Below are positions 1 to 8,937 of a stretch of 64,000 nucleotides of DNA, piece by piece. Numbering within the stretch: position 1 is the stretch's first letter; each line of letters starts with the position of its first letter. The stretch is from positions 1,761,913 to 1,825,912 of the forward strand of contig NZ_CWKH01000002.1 in assembly GCF_001245615.1 (NCBI RefSeq). Direction: 5' to 3'. Source of the stretch: Mycolicibacterium neworleansense. Its GTDB lineage: Bacteria > Actinomycetota > Actinomycetes > Mycobacteriales > Mycobacteriaceae. A program made the translations under genes and the position numbers. The notes below the pieces were generated by a model. That model worked only from the letters and a program-made list of their open reading frames with translations. It ran no database searches and had not been told where the DNA came from.

Positions 1-118
1 GATCGTCGAGCTGTTCCAGGCGCCGTGGTGGGGCCCGTTCAAGGCCGCCGACAAGGCGCGGTACCGGGCCAGGCTGCCCCACGCGCTCGACATCGTCGAC
101 ACCCGCTGGCCGACCTGA
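1..118 (+). CDS. C-terminal end of an unidentified protein (partial)
   Basis: An open frame enters from the left edge and ends at TGA 116-118. The 38 visible residues (from IVELFQAPWWGPF to DIVDTRWPT) are rich in aromatic residues and contain no motif I recognise. Codon use is typical high-GC. The next gene starts 44 bp later on the same strand with its own promoter-like sequence, so the two need not be co-transcribed. No function is proposed. Confidence 0.5.
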   Translation, partial: IVELFQAPWWGPFKAADKARYRARLPHALDIVDTRWPT

Positions 119-127
119 CCTGCTCAG

Positions 128-150
128 ATGAAAACCATTGCCAATAACCT
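128..150 (+). promoter_or_regulatory. Probable cobW promoter with AT-rich operator-like stretch
   Basis: An AT-rich island (ATGAAAACCATTGCCAATAA) precedes the GTG start at 163. TAACCT at 145-150 fits a mycobacterial -10 (TANNNT) and would give a very short leader. ATTG-C-CAAT at 137-145 is a small palindrome. Mycobacterial Zur boxes are AT-rich palindromes that begin TGAAAA, and CobW-type zinc chaperones are often Zur targets, so zinc control is possible; the match is partial. Confidence 0.35.
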
Positions 151-162
151 TACGATGGCCCG

Positions 163-1101
163 GTGACGACCGGATCGGTACCCGTGCTGGCGGTCGCCGG
201 CCACCTCGGAGCCGGCAAGACCACGTTGCTCAATCACCTGCTGCGCAACGGTCGCGGTGTCCGGATCGGCGCCTTGGTCAACGATTTCGGCGCGGTCAAC
301 ATCGACGCCATGCTGGTGGCCGGTCAGGTCGACGCGATGGCCTCGTTGTCCAACGGGTGCATCTGCTGTGCGGTCGACGACGACGAGGTCGGTGAGATGC
401 TGGGCAAGCTCGCGGCCGTCAAACCCCGGCTGGATCTGATCGTGGTGGAGGCCAGCGGCGTGGCCGAACCCGCCGCCGTGGCCCGCACAATCATCACCGC
501 CGACGATGCCCGCTTCCACTACGCCGGTCTGGTCCTGGTGCTCGACGGCTTGCAGCCCGAGCTAAGTCATGGGGTGCCGGTCGCCGATCTGGTGGTGCTC
601 AACAAGGCGTCCTCGTGCACCGACATCGACGGCCTGATGACACGGATCCGTGAGCTCAATCCGCGGGTTCCGGTGCTGCCCACCGACTTTGCCCGCATCG
701 ACCCAAAGCTGCTGATCGACCCGCCGGAGCGGGCGCCGCAGGCCCAGCTGTCCTTCGACGAACTGCTGCGCGAGCAGCATGATCACGACCATCCCGAGTA
801 TCAGAGTGTCGAGTTCCGCACCGACACCGCGGTGAACCCGCGATTGTTCATGGAGTTTCTGCGGGATCGCCCCGAAGGGCTGTACCGCGCGAAGGGTTTC
901 GTCGACTTCGGCGCGCAGCGGTTCCTGCTGCAGCTTGTCGGCAGCTCGCTGCGCTTCGAGAAACGGCGCGCTGGTGGTACCGAGTTGGTGCTGATCGGCA
1001 CCGGGATGGACACGTCGGCCATGCTGGCCGGGCTGGCGCGCTGCGCCGGTGAGCCGGCAGATGAGAACGCGATGCTCGGGGTGCTCAAGTACGTGGTGTA
1101 G
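163..1101 (+). CDS. CobW/COG0523 family GTP-binding metal chaperone
   Basis: This 312-aa G3E-family GTPase has a Walker A loop GHLGAGKTT at residues 13-21, the metal-binding CICC motif at 66-69 (GCICC), an NKAS base-recognition motif near 147, a short His/Asp-rich segment (EQHDHDHPE, about 204) and a CobW C-terminal domain from about 210. COG0523 proteins deliver zinc or another metal to client enzymes at the cost of GTP. The GTG start at 163 is the first plausible one after the promoter-like sequence. The exact metal is not shown; zinc is the best guess from the family and from the AT-rich, possibly Zur-controlled upstream region. Confidence 0.9.
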   Translation: MTTGSVPVLAVAGHLGAGKTTLLNHLLRNGRGVRIGALVNDFGAVNIDAMLVAGQVDAMASLSNGCICCAVDDDEVGEMLGKLAAVKPRLDLIVVEASGVAEPAAVARTIITADDARFHYAGLVLVLDGLQPELSHGVPVADLVVLNKASSCTDIDGLMTRIRELNPRVPVLPTDFARIDPKLLIDPPERAPQAQLSFDELLREQHDHDHPEYQSVEFRTDTAVNPRLFMEFLRDRPEGLYRAKGFVDFGAQRFLLQLVGSSLRFEKRRAGGTELVLIGTGMDTSAMLAGLARCAGEPADENAMLGVLKYVV

Positions 1102-1162
1102 CCCCCGGCCGCTGTTCCCCGGCCCGGTATCCTGACCGCTCACTCGAGTTCAAGGAGCTGCA

Positions 1163-1444
1163 TTGTTCAAGGTCAACGAGTACTTCGGTGGCGACGTCGC
1201 CTCGATCGGCTTCACCACGCCGGAGGGAACTGCGACCGTGGGCGTCATGGCTGTCGGTGAGTACGAGTTCGGCACCTCGCAGCTCGAGATCATGCGGGTG
1301 GTCTCCGGTGCGCTGACGGTCAAGCTGCCCGGTCGCGAGGAGTGGGAAACGTTCGCGGCCGGAGCACAATTCACCGTGCCCGCCGACAGCAAGTTCCAGG
1401 TGCGCGTCGAAACCGAGACGGCCTACCTGTGCGAGTACCGCTGA
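1163..1444 (+). CDS. ppnP: Pyrimidine/purine nucleoside phosphorylase PpnP
   Basis: A 93-aa single-domain cupin matching the PpnP (YaiE/DUF1255) family over its full usual length: it starts [10 protein letters not shown] and contains the family signatures [18 protein letters not shown] and the C-terminal [15 protein letters not shown]. The family phosphorolyses a broad range of nucleosides to base and ribose-1-phosphate. The TTG start at 1163 is supported by the Shine-Dalgarno sequence AAGGAG six bases upstream. TATCCT at 1128-1133 is a likely -10, so the gene probably has its own promoter rather than relying on cobW. Confidence 0.9.
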   Translation: MFKVNEYFGGDVASIGFTTPEGTATVGVMAVGEYEFGTSQLEIMRVVSGALTVKLPGREEWETFAAGAQFTVPADSKFQVRVETETAYLCEYR

Positions 1445-1494
1445 CGCGCGGCGCCTACGTGTGCAAACCACCCGATCGGGGTATGTAGGCACGC

Positions 1495-1977
1495 ATGCGA
1501 CCGATCACCCTGGCCAAGACGGCCACTGCGGCATTGACCACTGCACTCGTCGGCGGCATGGCCAGCCGGCCCGCACAATCCGCGTGGTACGAGTCGCTGC
1601 GCAAGCCGTCCTTTCAGCCTCCGCGCCAAGCCTTTCCGATCGTCTGGCCGATCCTGTACGCGGGCATCGCGGTCGTATCGGCTCGCACGATCGACCGGCT
1701 GCGTGCCGAGGGCAAGGACGACGAAACCCGGGTCTACACGGTGGCGCTGGCCGGGAACCTGGCCGTCAACGCCGCGTGGTCATGGGTGTTCTTCTCCCGG
1801 CGTCAGCTCGGCGCCGCGGCCGTCACGGCCGCCGCGCTGACCGCCAGCAGTGCCGATCTGACCCGTCGCGCGGTACAGGCCCAGGGCGCTCCCGGCGCGG
1901 TGCTCACGCCCTACCCGCTGTGGTGTGCCTTTGCGACGGCGTTGTCGACCCGGATCTGGATGCTCAACCGCAAATGA
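1495..1977 (+). CDS. TspO/MBR family tryptophan-rich sensory protein
   Basis: 160 aa with about five hydrophobic segments and the TspO hallmark WYESLRKPSFQPPRQAFPIVWPILY region (residues ~31-55, shown here in part: WYESLRKPSFQPP), followed by ARTIDRLR and a C-terminal region ending WMLNRK. TspO proteins are membrane proteins that bind porphyrins and sterol-like ligands and are linked to stress responses. The N-terminus (about 30 residues) is longer than in classical members. It converges with menJ with six bases between the stop codons. Confidence 0.85.
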   Translation: MRPITLAKTATAALTTALVGGMASRPAQSAWYESLRKPSFQPPRQAFPIVWPILYAGIAVVSARTIDRLRAEGKDDETRVYTVALAGNLAVNAAWSWVFFSRRQLGAAAVTAAALTASSADLTRRAVQAQGAPGAVLTPYPLWCAFATALSTRIWMLNRK

Positions 1978-1983
1978 GCGCGA

Positions 1984-3204
1984 TCAGCTGAACGGCTTGC
2001 GCTGATCCAGCCGGCGCGAGGCCAGCCCGGCCGTCCGCCATACCCGGGCCACCCAGTCGTGGTCTTCCTCGGTGACCAGGTTGCCCATCACCCGCACCGC
2101 GATGTTCATCAGGAACGACGAGCGGATCGCCACCGGGCCGGAGGCCGGCAGGAACCGGGGCAGCGTGAGCAGCAGGGCCAGTCGCCGGGCGATCGAGAAC
2201 CCCTGCGCGTAGTGGTCCTGCAGCAGGGCCGGCCACACGTGTGAATAGTCGCCGGATCCCAGCAGTTCGGCGGCCAGCCGTCCGGTTTCCAGCCCGTAGT
2301 CGATGCCCTCGCCGTTGAGCGGGTTGACGCAGGCTGCCGCGTCGCCGACCAGCATCCAGTTCGGCCCGGCCACCCCGGATACCGCGCCGCCCATCGGCAG
2401 CAACGCCGACAGCGCGGCCCGCGGCTCCCCGGAAAATCCCCATTCCTCGCGGCGCAGCTGGGTGTAGTACGACAGCAGCGGCCGCAGGGCGGCGTGAGCG
2501 GGTCGTTTGGCCGTCGCGAGCGCGCCCACACCGATGTTCACCTCACCGTTGCCCAGCGGGAAGATCCAGCCGTAGCCGGGCAGCACCTGGCCTTCGGGGG
2601 ATCGCAGCTCCAGATGCGAGGTGATCCACGGCTCGTCGGCGCGCGGCGTCGCGAGGTAACCGCGGATGGCGGTGCCGTACACGGTTTCCTTGTGCCAGGT
2701 GCGGCCCAGCACGCGGCCCAAGGTGGAGCGGGCCCCGTCGGCCACGATCAGATGTGAGCAGCCGATCGTGGCGCCGTCGTCGAGCTGGATGGACTTCACC
2801 CGTCCGTGTGAGTCGTAGTCGACCCCAACGGCTTTGACACCCAATCGCATCTTGGCGCCGTCGTCGGCGGCGACCGAGCGGATCCGGTCGTCGAGTTCGG
2901 TGCGCGGCACCGCGCTTCCGGTGGACGGGAACGACGGTCCGGGCCACCGCACTTCGACATCGGCGCCGAATCCCGACATCCGCAGGCCGTGGTGCCGGAT
3001 GCGGGTGTCGAGCCACGGCCCCATGCCGAGCCGTTCCAGCTCGGCAACCGCCCGCGGCGTCAGTCCGTCGCCGCAGGACTTGTCCCGCGGGAACTGGGCC
3101 GCGTCGACGACCTGTACGTCGCGACCGGCTCGAGCCGCCCATGCGGCGGCCGCCGACCCGGCCGGTCCGGCGCCGACAACGACCACGTCTGCCTTGGTGT
3201 CCAT
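1984..3204 (-). CDS. menJ: Geranylgeranyl reductase-family flavoprotein, menaquinone reductase MenJ
   Basis: 406 aa, the size of M. tuberculosis MenJ (Rv0561c). An N-terminal Rossmann FAD motif VVGAGPAGSAAA is followed by DKSCGDGLTPRAV (the geranylgeranyl-reductase signature) and GDAAACVNPLNGEGI, the second FAD-contact motif. MenJ saturates one isoprene unit of menaquinone-9 at the membrane. The ATG at 3204 was chosen over longer upstream frames because translation there begins directly before the FAD motif and a GGGAGC ribosome site precedes it. It is divergent from grcC1 with only 21 bp between the starts, an arrangement conserved in mycobacteria. Confidence 0.9.
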   Translation of the reverse strand: MDTKADVVVVGAGPAGSAAAAWAARAGRDVQVVDAAQFPRDKSCGDGLTPRAVAELERLGMGPWLDTRIRHHGLRMSGFGADVEVRWPGPSFPSTGSAVPRTELDDRIRSVAADDGAKMRLGVKAVGVDYDSHGRVKSIQLDDGATIGCSHLIVADGARSTLGRVLGRTWHKETVYGTAIRGYLATPRADEPWITSHLELRSPEGQVLPGYGWIFPLGNGEVNIGVGALATAKRPAHAALRPLLSYYTQLRREEWGFSGEPRAALSALLPMGGAVSGVAGPNWMLVGDAAACVNPLNGEGIDYGLETGRLAAELLGSGDYSHVWPALLQDHYAQGFSIARRLALLLTLPRFLPASGPVAIRSSFLMNIAVRVMGNLVTEEDHDWVARVWRTAGLASRRLDQRKPFS

Positions 3205-3225
3205 TGCTCCCAGTATGTTGGACGA
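3205..3225. promoter_or_regulatory. Compact divergent menJ/grcC1 promoter region
   Basis: Only 21 bp separate the two ATG codons. On the + strand TATGTT (3214-3219) lies seven bases before the grcC1 ATG, the spacing of a -10 for a leaderless transcript. On the - strand GGGAGC sits just before the menJ start and serves as its ribosome site, so its promoter lies inside grcC1. Confidence 0.45.
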
Positions 3226-4233
3226 ATGAGGACACCAGCGACTGTGGTGGCAGGCGTTGATTTCGGGGACGCGGCGTTCGCCGCCGATGTCCGGGACAGC
3301 GTCGCCAGGATCGAACAACTGATGTCTGATGAGCTGGGCAAAGCCGACGAGCTCATGGCCGAGGCCGTCCAGCACCTGTTCCAGGCCGGCGGAAAACGGT
3401 TCCGCCCACTGTTCACCGTGCTCTCGGCGTCACTGGGCCCCCGGCCGGACGATCCAGAGGTCGCGATCGCCGGTGCGGTGATCGAGCTGGTGCACCTGGC
3501 CACGCTCTATCACGACGACGTGATGGACGAGGCCCAGATGCGGCGCGGGGCGCCCAGCGCCAATGCCCGCTGGGGCAACAACATCGCCATCCTGGCCGGC
3601 GACTACCTGTTCGCCACGGCCTCGCGGCTGGTTTCGCTGCTCGGGCCCGACGCGGTGCGTGTGATTGCTGACACATTCGCCCAGCTGGTGACCGGTCAGA
3701 TGCGCGAGACCCGCGGCGCGGCCGAGCATGTCGATTCCGTCGACCACTACCTCAAGGTGGTCTACGAGAAGACCGCGTGCCTGATCGCCGCCTCGGGCCG
3801 ATTCGGCGCGACCTTCTCGGGTGCCGACGCCGACCAGATCGACCGGCTGCACCGGCTCGGCGGCATCGTGGGCACCGCCTTTCAGATCTCCGACGACATC
3901 ATCGACATCGACAGCGATCCCGATGAATCGGGCAAGGTTCCGGGCACTGACCTGCGGGAGGGCGTGCACACCCTGCCGGTGCTCTACGCGCTGCGCGAGT
4001 CGGGCCCGGATTCCGACCGGCTGCGGGAGTTGCTGGCCGGTCCGGTCGAGCGCGACGAGGACGTGGCCGAGGCGCTGACGCTGCTGCGCCGGTCGGCCGG
4101 CATGGCGCGGGCCAAGGAAACGGTGGCCGAGTATGCGGCGCAGGCCCGCGACGAGTTGGCGGGCCTCCCGGCCGGGCCGGGGCGCGACGCACTGGCCACT
4201 CTTGTGGACTACACGGTGAACCGTCACGGCTGA
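3226..4233 (+). CDS. grcC1: Polyprenyl diphosphate synthase GrcC1
   Basis: 335 aa, the length of M. tuberculosis GrcC1 (Rv0562). The first aspartate-rich motif is HDDVMDE (from residue 96) followed by MRRGAPSAN; the second is SDDIIDIDSDPDESGK near residue 222; GGKRFRP marks the allylic substrate site. It condenses isopentenyl diphosphate with an allylic diphosphate to make the long prenyl chain, probably for menaquinone. This fits its neighbour menJ, which reduces the menaquinone side chain. The start is the ATG just after the intergenic -10; upstream codons in frame would run into menJ. Confidence 0.92.
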   Translation: MRTPATVVAGVDFGDAAFAADVRDSVARIEQLMSDELGKADELMAEAVQHLFQAGGKRFRPLFTVLSASLGPRPDDPEVAIAGAVIELVHLATLYHDDVMDEAQMRRGAPSANARWGNNIAILAGDYLFATASRLVSLLGPDAVRVIADTFAQLVTGQMRETRGAAEHVDSVDHYLKVVYEKTACLIAASGRFGATFSGADADQIDRLHRLGGIVGTAFQISDDIIDIDSDPDESGKVPGTDLREGVHTLPVLYALRESGPDSDRLRELLAGPVERDEDVAEALTLLRRSAGMARAKETVAEYAAQARDELAGLPAGPGRDALATLVDYTVNRHG

Positions 4234-4296
4234 TTTGAGGAACCACGGGCGGTAACTGAGCGTTTAATCAGCGATGGTTGCCGAGTAGTTGCCTAG

Positions 4297-5184
<888 letters not shown>

Positions 5185-5208
5185 TCTCTCGGCACCTGAT
5201 CTCTCTGC

Positions 5209-5258
5209 ACCGCGAGCGTGCGTGTCTGCTGCTGGACACGCCGCTCGCGGTTCTTTTT
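5209..5258 (+). terminator. htpX rho-independent terminator built from a dispersed repeat
   Basis: ACCGCGAGCG(T)GCGTGT at 5209-5225 pairs with ACACGC-CGCTCGCGGT at 5236-5251, giving a 16-bp stem with one bulged T and a short loop, followed by TTCTTTTT. This is an unusually classical terminator for a mycobacterium. The hairpin arm is the same sequence found at 5404-5472 and 32890-32955. Confidence 0.75.
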
Positions 5259-5403
5259 GTCTGCACTTTGCGCACGCTCGCGCGGCGCCAGTGTGCACCC
5301 CGGGACAAACGCAGGCGGGTGTGCGGGTGAATCCGCCAGCCTCGTCAGGGATCTGCGCGTTGCTGGAACGTCCCGTTCGGCCGGGGCCCGAGCACTGACA
5401 AGA

Positions 5404-5472
5404 CACCGCGAGCGTGCGTGAACTGTTGCCCAAATCCGGTGTGTCGGGCAGCAGACACGCACGCTCGCGGTG
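5404..5472. repeat. Perfect 17-bp inverted repeat, second copy of dispersed hairpin element
   Basis: CACCGCGAGCGTGCGTG at 5404-5420 is repeated as its exact reverse complement at 5456-5472, with a 35-bp spacer. It lies between the convergent htpX and SulP-carbonic anhydrase genes and could terminate either. The remaining intergenic DNA (5259-5403) shows nothing coding. Confidence 0.8.
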
Positions 5473-5514
5473 CTGGGGTGCGGGGTGCTGGGGTGCGCGG
5501 TGCCGAGGGGAGGG

Positions 5515-7680
5515 TCAGGCGGCGTCGGCCAAGGTCTCGACGTGCGTGGGCGTCACCCGCAACACGGCCGCACTGGCGATGTCGTAGAAGAGGCCGATGA
5601 CGTTGACCCGGCGCGCCAATGGATGGGCCTGCAGGGTCTGCACCTGTACTGCGATGTTGACCATCGACAGCTGATCGACCACGCCGAAGCCGGCCTCGGC
5701 CGCCGACAGGGCCACCGGGTGGCGGCCTTCGTCGAACGCCGAGAGGGACGGATTGCCGTGGGCCAGCCAGGATTCCAGGTGCTTGTCACCCGGATCGGTC
5801 TTGCCCAGCATCGCGGTCATCGCACCGCAGCTGGAGTGCCCGCACACCACGATCGAGGAGACGTCGAGCTTGTCGACCGCGAACGCGATGGCCGCCTCGA
5901 TCGAGGCGTCGGCCTGGCCTGCGGGGACCATGTTGCCGACGTTGCGCACCGTGAACAGGTCACCCGGGCCGCTGCTGGTGATGACGTTGGGCACCACCCG
6001 CGAATCGGCGCAGGTGAGGAACAGCGTCTCAGGGCGCTGCGCATGTGCCAGTTCCTGCAGGTGCGGGCGCAGCACCGGGGCGGTGCGACGGTGGTAGGCG
6101 GCCAGGCCGTGCAGGACGGACGCCGACTCCTCACGCTGCCAGGAACTCCACGGCACCACACCGGAACGCTTGTCGAACGGGGTGAACCCACGCATCGGCG
6201 GACCGGTGACGGCGCTGCCCATCTCGACCGCACCGACATCGTGGATGTCGACGGTGCCGCCGGTGGCCACGTGCTGGCGCTGCCACTCTTCGATCGTCTC
6301 GTGGGCGGCGTGGTCGATGAAGTCGACCGACAGCTCGACGGTCACCGACGTGCCCGCGGGCACCCGCGCCAGCGCGCTGGTCAGGGTGGGCAGGGACAGG
6401 AAGGTGCAGGAACCTTCGATGGCGACGCGCCAGGTGTCCTCACCGGTGGGCTCGGCGACGATGTTGGTGCGCACCACCCGCCAGACGGTCAGCGCGACCG
6501 CCAGGGCCAGGCCGATCAGCACGCCTTCGAGCAGGTTGAGGAACACCACTCCGGCGACGGTCACCGCGTAGACCGCGAGATCGCCGGTGCGCCTGGCGGT
6601 TTCGATGTGGGCGCGCTTGACCAGCTGGCAGCCGATGACGATCAGCAGGCCGGCCAGGGCGGCGGTGGGGATCATCTGGGCCAGACCGGCGAACGGCACG
6701 GCGAAAATCAGGATCCACACGCCGTGCAGGATGGCGGACGCCCGGGTGCGGGCCCCGGCGGCGACGTTGGTGGAGCTGCGCACGATGACGCCGGTGACGG
6801 GCAGGCCGCCGATCGCACCGGAGATCATGTTGGCCGTGCCCTGCCCGATCATCTCGCGGTCGAAGTTGGTCCGCGGGCCGGTGTGCATGCGGTCCACCGA
6901 CACCGCCGAGAGCAGGCTCTCGACGCTGGCGATCAGGGCGACGGTCAGCACGCCTGCGGCGAACGCGCCCCAATTGCCCTCGGGGAGGCTGGGCAGCGCC
7001 AGGGCGTCGAGCAGGGAGCCGTTGATCTGGATGCGGGTGACGTCACTGAACGGTGCCAGCAACGACAGTGCGGTGACGCCGACGATGGCCACCAGGGGCC
7101 CGGGGACCTTTTTGACGGCCGCGGGTACCCAGCGCCAGCCGACCAGGATGGCGATCACGAGCCCGCCCAGGATGACCCCGTGGCCGTGCGCGTTGATCAG
7201 CTGGCCAGGTAGTTCGGTGACGTTGGCCCAGGCTGAGCTGTTGGAGCTGCCACCGAGCAGCACGTGGACCTGCTGCAGCGCGATGGTGATGCCGATGCCG
7301 GCCAGCATCGCGTGCACGACGACCGGGGAGATGGCCAGTGCGGCGCGCGCCACCCGGCTCAGGCCGAACAGCACCTGCAGCACACCCGCGCACACGGTGA
7401 TGGCACAGGTGACCGCCCAGCCGAATTGCGAGATCAAGCTGGCGACGATCACGGTCAGCCCGGCCGCGGGGCCGCTGACCTGAAGCGGCGATCCGCCCAG
7501 GGCACCGGCGACGATGCCGCCGACGATGGCGGCGATGATGCCGGCCAGCACCGGCGCGCCCGAGGCCACGGCGATGCCCAGCGACAAAGGCAGGGCGACC
7601 AGGAAGACCACCAGCGAGGCCGGAAGGTCGTAACGCAGAACGGCTCTGGCCCGCTCTGCGAGTTGGGTGGTTTGCTGCAT
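5515..7680 (-). CDS. SulP-family transporter fused to a beta-carbonic anhydrase
   Basis: 721 aa. Residues ~1-410 form a SulP anion transporter (many membrane segments; LPASLVVFLVALPLSLG near the start, GGLPVTGVIVRSS in the middle). A STAS-like region follows (about 420-500, containing VELSVDFIDHAAHET). Residues ~512-721 are a beta-carbonic anhydrase with zinc motifs CADSRV and CGHSSCGAM. The fusion resembles M. tuberculosis Rv3273. It presumably couples bicarbonate (or another anion) transport to CO2 hydration at the membrane; transport specificity is inferred. Start ATG 7680 is preceded by GGAGGCGAG. It converges with htpX. Confidence 0.9.
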   Translation of the reverse strand: MQQTTQLAERARAVLRYDLPASLVVFLVALPLSLGIAVASGAPVLAGIIAAIVGGIVAGALGGSPLQVSGPAAGLTVIVASLISQFGWAVTCAITVCAGVLQVLFGLSRVARAALAISPVVVHAMLAGIGITIALQQVHVLLGGSSNSSAWANVTELPGQLINAHGHGVILGGLVIAILVGWRWVPAAVKKVPGPLVAIVGVTALSLLAPFSDVTRIQINGSLLDALALPSLPEGNWGAFAAGVLTVALIASVESLLSAVSVDRMHTGPRTNFDREMIGQGTANMISGAIGGLPVTGVIVRSSTNVAAGARTRASAILHGVWILIFAVPFAGLAQMIPTAALAGLLIVIGCQLVKRAHIETARRTGDLAVYAVTVAGVVFLNLLEGVLIGLALAVALTVWRVVRTNIVAEPTGEDTWRVAIEGSCTFLSLPTLTSALARVPAGTSVTVELSVDFIDHAAHETIEEWQRQHVATGGTVDIHDVGAVEMGSAVTGPPMRGFTPFDKRSGVVPWSSWQREESASVLHGLAAYHRRTAPVLRPHLQELAHAQRPETLFLTCADSRVVPNVITSSGPGDLFTVRNVGNMVPAGQADASIEAAIAFAVDKLDVSSIVVCGHSSCGAMTAMLGKTDPGDKHLESWLAHGNPSLSAFDEGRHPVALSAAEAGFGVVDQLSMVNIAVQVQTLQAHPLARRVNVIGLFYDIASAAVLRVTPTHVETLADAA

Positions 7681-8156
7681 TGCTCGCCTCCGTCTGGAGT
7701 TGGTGATGCGCGGGCACGCCTCGTTGCTGCCCGCGCAAAGTTATTGACGTCGTTGTCGGTAAACAACTTCGAAAGGTGTTGGAGCACAGTGCGACACAAG
7801 TCGACTTATGGCTCGTGCGTAACTCGGCAACACCCAATTGCTGTGGGCGAGAGTATTTATCGCTGTGAGTAGGCGCAAGGAAGTTTGGGCCATGCATAGA
7901 GAACCCAAATGTTTCGCAGAAGTATCAGAAGGCGAATTTGGCTGGTATGCAGGGCAAATCGATCAGGCAAACATATGGCCGGCACCGAGTGTTCACCTAA
8001 CCGTGTCGAAAACATATGTATTGCAACAATTCTGGGCCGGATCACCATGAGATGTGAAGGTGATGTAGGTCATACAGGCCAGGGGCGGGACAGCATTCCC
8101 TTAGAACTCCATATGAACTCCGTGACAACGGTGTGTGTACTGCTCACAATGGAAAT
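7681..8156. other. 476-bp AT-rich intergenic region between divergent SulP-CA and trcR-like genes
   Basis: No convincing gene is seen. The DNA is much more AT-rich than its surroundings, with many short ATATG/CATAT words. GAACTCCATATGAACTCC (8104-8121) is a near-repeat (GAACTCC twice around ATAT) some 35 bp before the response-regulator start and looks like an operator. Promoters for both flanking genes must lie here; AT-rich autoregulated promoters are known for TrcR. Confidence 0.5.
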
Positions 8157-8930
8157 ATGACCACCATGTCGGTTTCTCCTCGTGCTCAGCAACCGCGGCA
8201 GGCCATCCTCGGACAGTTGCCGAAGATCCACCGTGCCGATGGATCGGCCATTCGGGTGTTGCTGGTCGACGATGAACCGGCGCTGACCAACCTCGTGAAG
8301 ATGGCACTGCACTATGAGGGCTGGGAGGTCGATGTGGCCCACAACGGCCATGACGCGGTCGCCAAGTTCGACGAGATCGAGCCCGACGTCGTGGTGCTCG
8401 ACATCATGCTGCCCGACATCGATGGCCTGCAGATTCTGCAGCGCGTGCGCGAGGCCGACGGCTACACGCCGACGCTGTTTCTGACGGCCAGGGACTCGGT
8501 GCTGGACCGGGTCTCCGGGTTGACTGCCGGCGCCGACGACTACATGACCAAGCCGTTCAGCCTCGAGGAGTTGGTGGCCCGGCTGCGCGGATTGCTGCGC
8601 CGGTCCAGTCACACCACGCCACCGTCCGACGAGACGCTCAAAGTCGGGGACATGGTGCTCGACGGTGCCAGCCGCGAGGTCACCCGCGGCGGGGAGCCGA
8701 TCAATCTCACGGTGACCGAGTTCGAGCTGCTGCGCTACCTGATGCGTAACCCGCGCCGGGCCCTGAGCCGGGCCGAGATCCTCGACCGGGTGTGGAACTA
8801 CGGGTTCGGCGGGAAGTCCAGCATCGTCGACCTGTACATCTCCTACCTGCGCAAGAAGGTCGACACGGACCGCGAGCCGATGATCCACACCGTGCGCGGT
8901 GTGGGTTACATGCTGCGGCCCGCGCCGTGA
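8157..8930 (+). CDS. trcR: OmpR-family response regulator, TrcR-like
   Basis: 257 aa, the length of M. tuberculosis TrcR. The receiver domain (about 35-150) has the acidic pair LLVDDEP, phospho-acceptor D82 (VVVLDIMLPD) and conserved K132 (MTKPF). A winged-helix DNA-binding domain occupies about 165-257 (NLTVTEFELLRYL, HTVRGVGYML). Start ATG 8157 gives the TrcR length; an ATG 24 bases upstream is possible. The kinase gene follows after seven bases. The name trcR rests on length and on the paired kinase, not on a search. It probably regulates its own AT-rich promoter. Confidence 0.75.
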   Translation: MTTMSVSPRAQQPRQAILGQLPKIHRADGSAIRVLLVDDEPALTNLVKMALHYEGWEVDVAHNGHDAVAKFDEIEPDVVVLDIMLPDIDGLQILQRVREADGYTPTLFLTARDSVLDRVSGLTAGADDYMTKPFSLEELVARLRGLLRRSSHTTPPSDETLKVGDMVLDGASREVTRGGEPINLTVTEFELLRYLMRNPRRALSRAEILDRVWNYGFGGKSSIVDLYISYLRKKVDTDREPMIHTVRGVGYMLRPAP

Positions 8931-8937
8931 CCCGCTG

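Noticed and set aside
5470..7212. 580-codon open frame on the + strand opposite the SulP-carbonic anhydrase gene
   Set aside because: It is the antisense shadow of a GC-rich gene: low-complexity Gly/Asp/His/Arg composition and no family motif, while the opposite strand has full SulP and carbonic anhydrase motifs.
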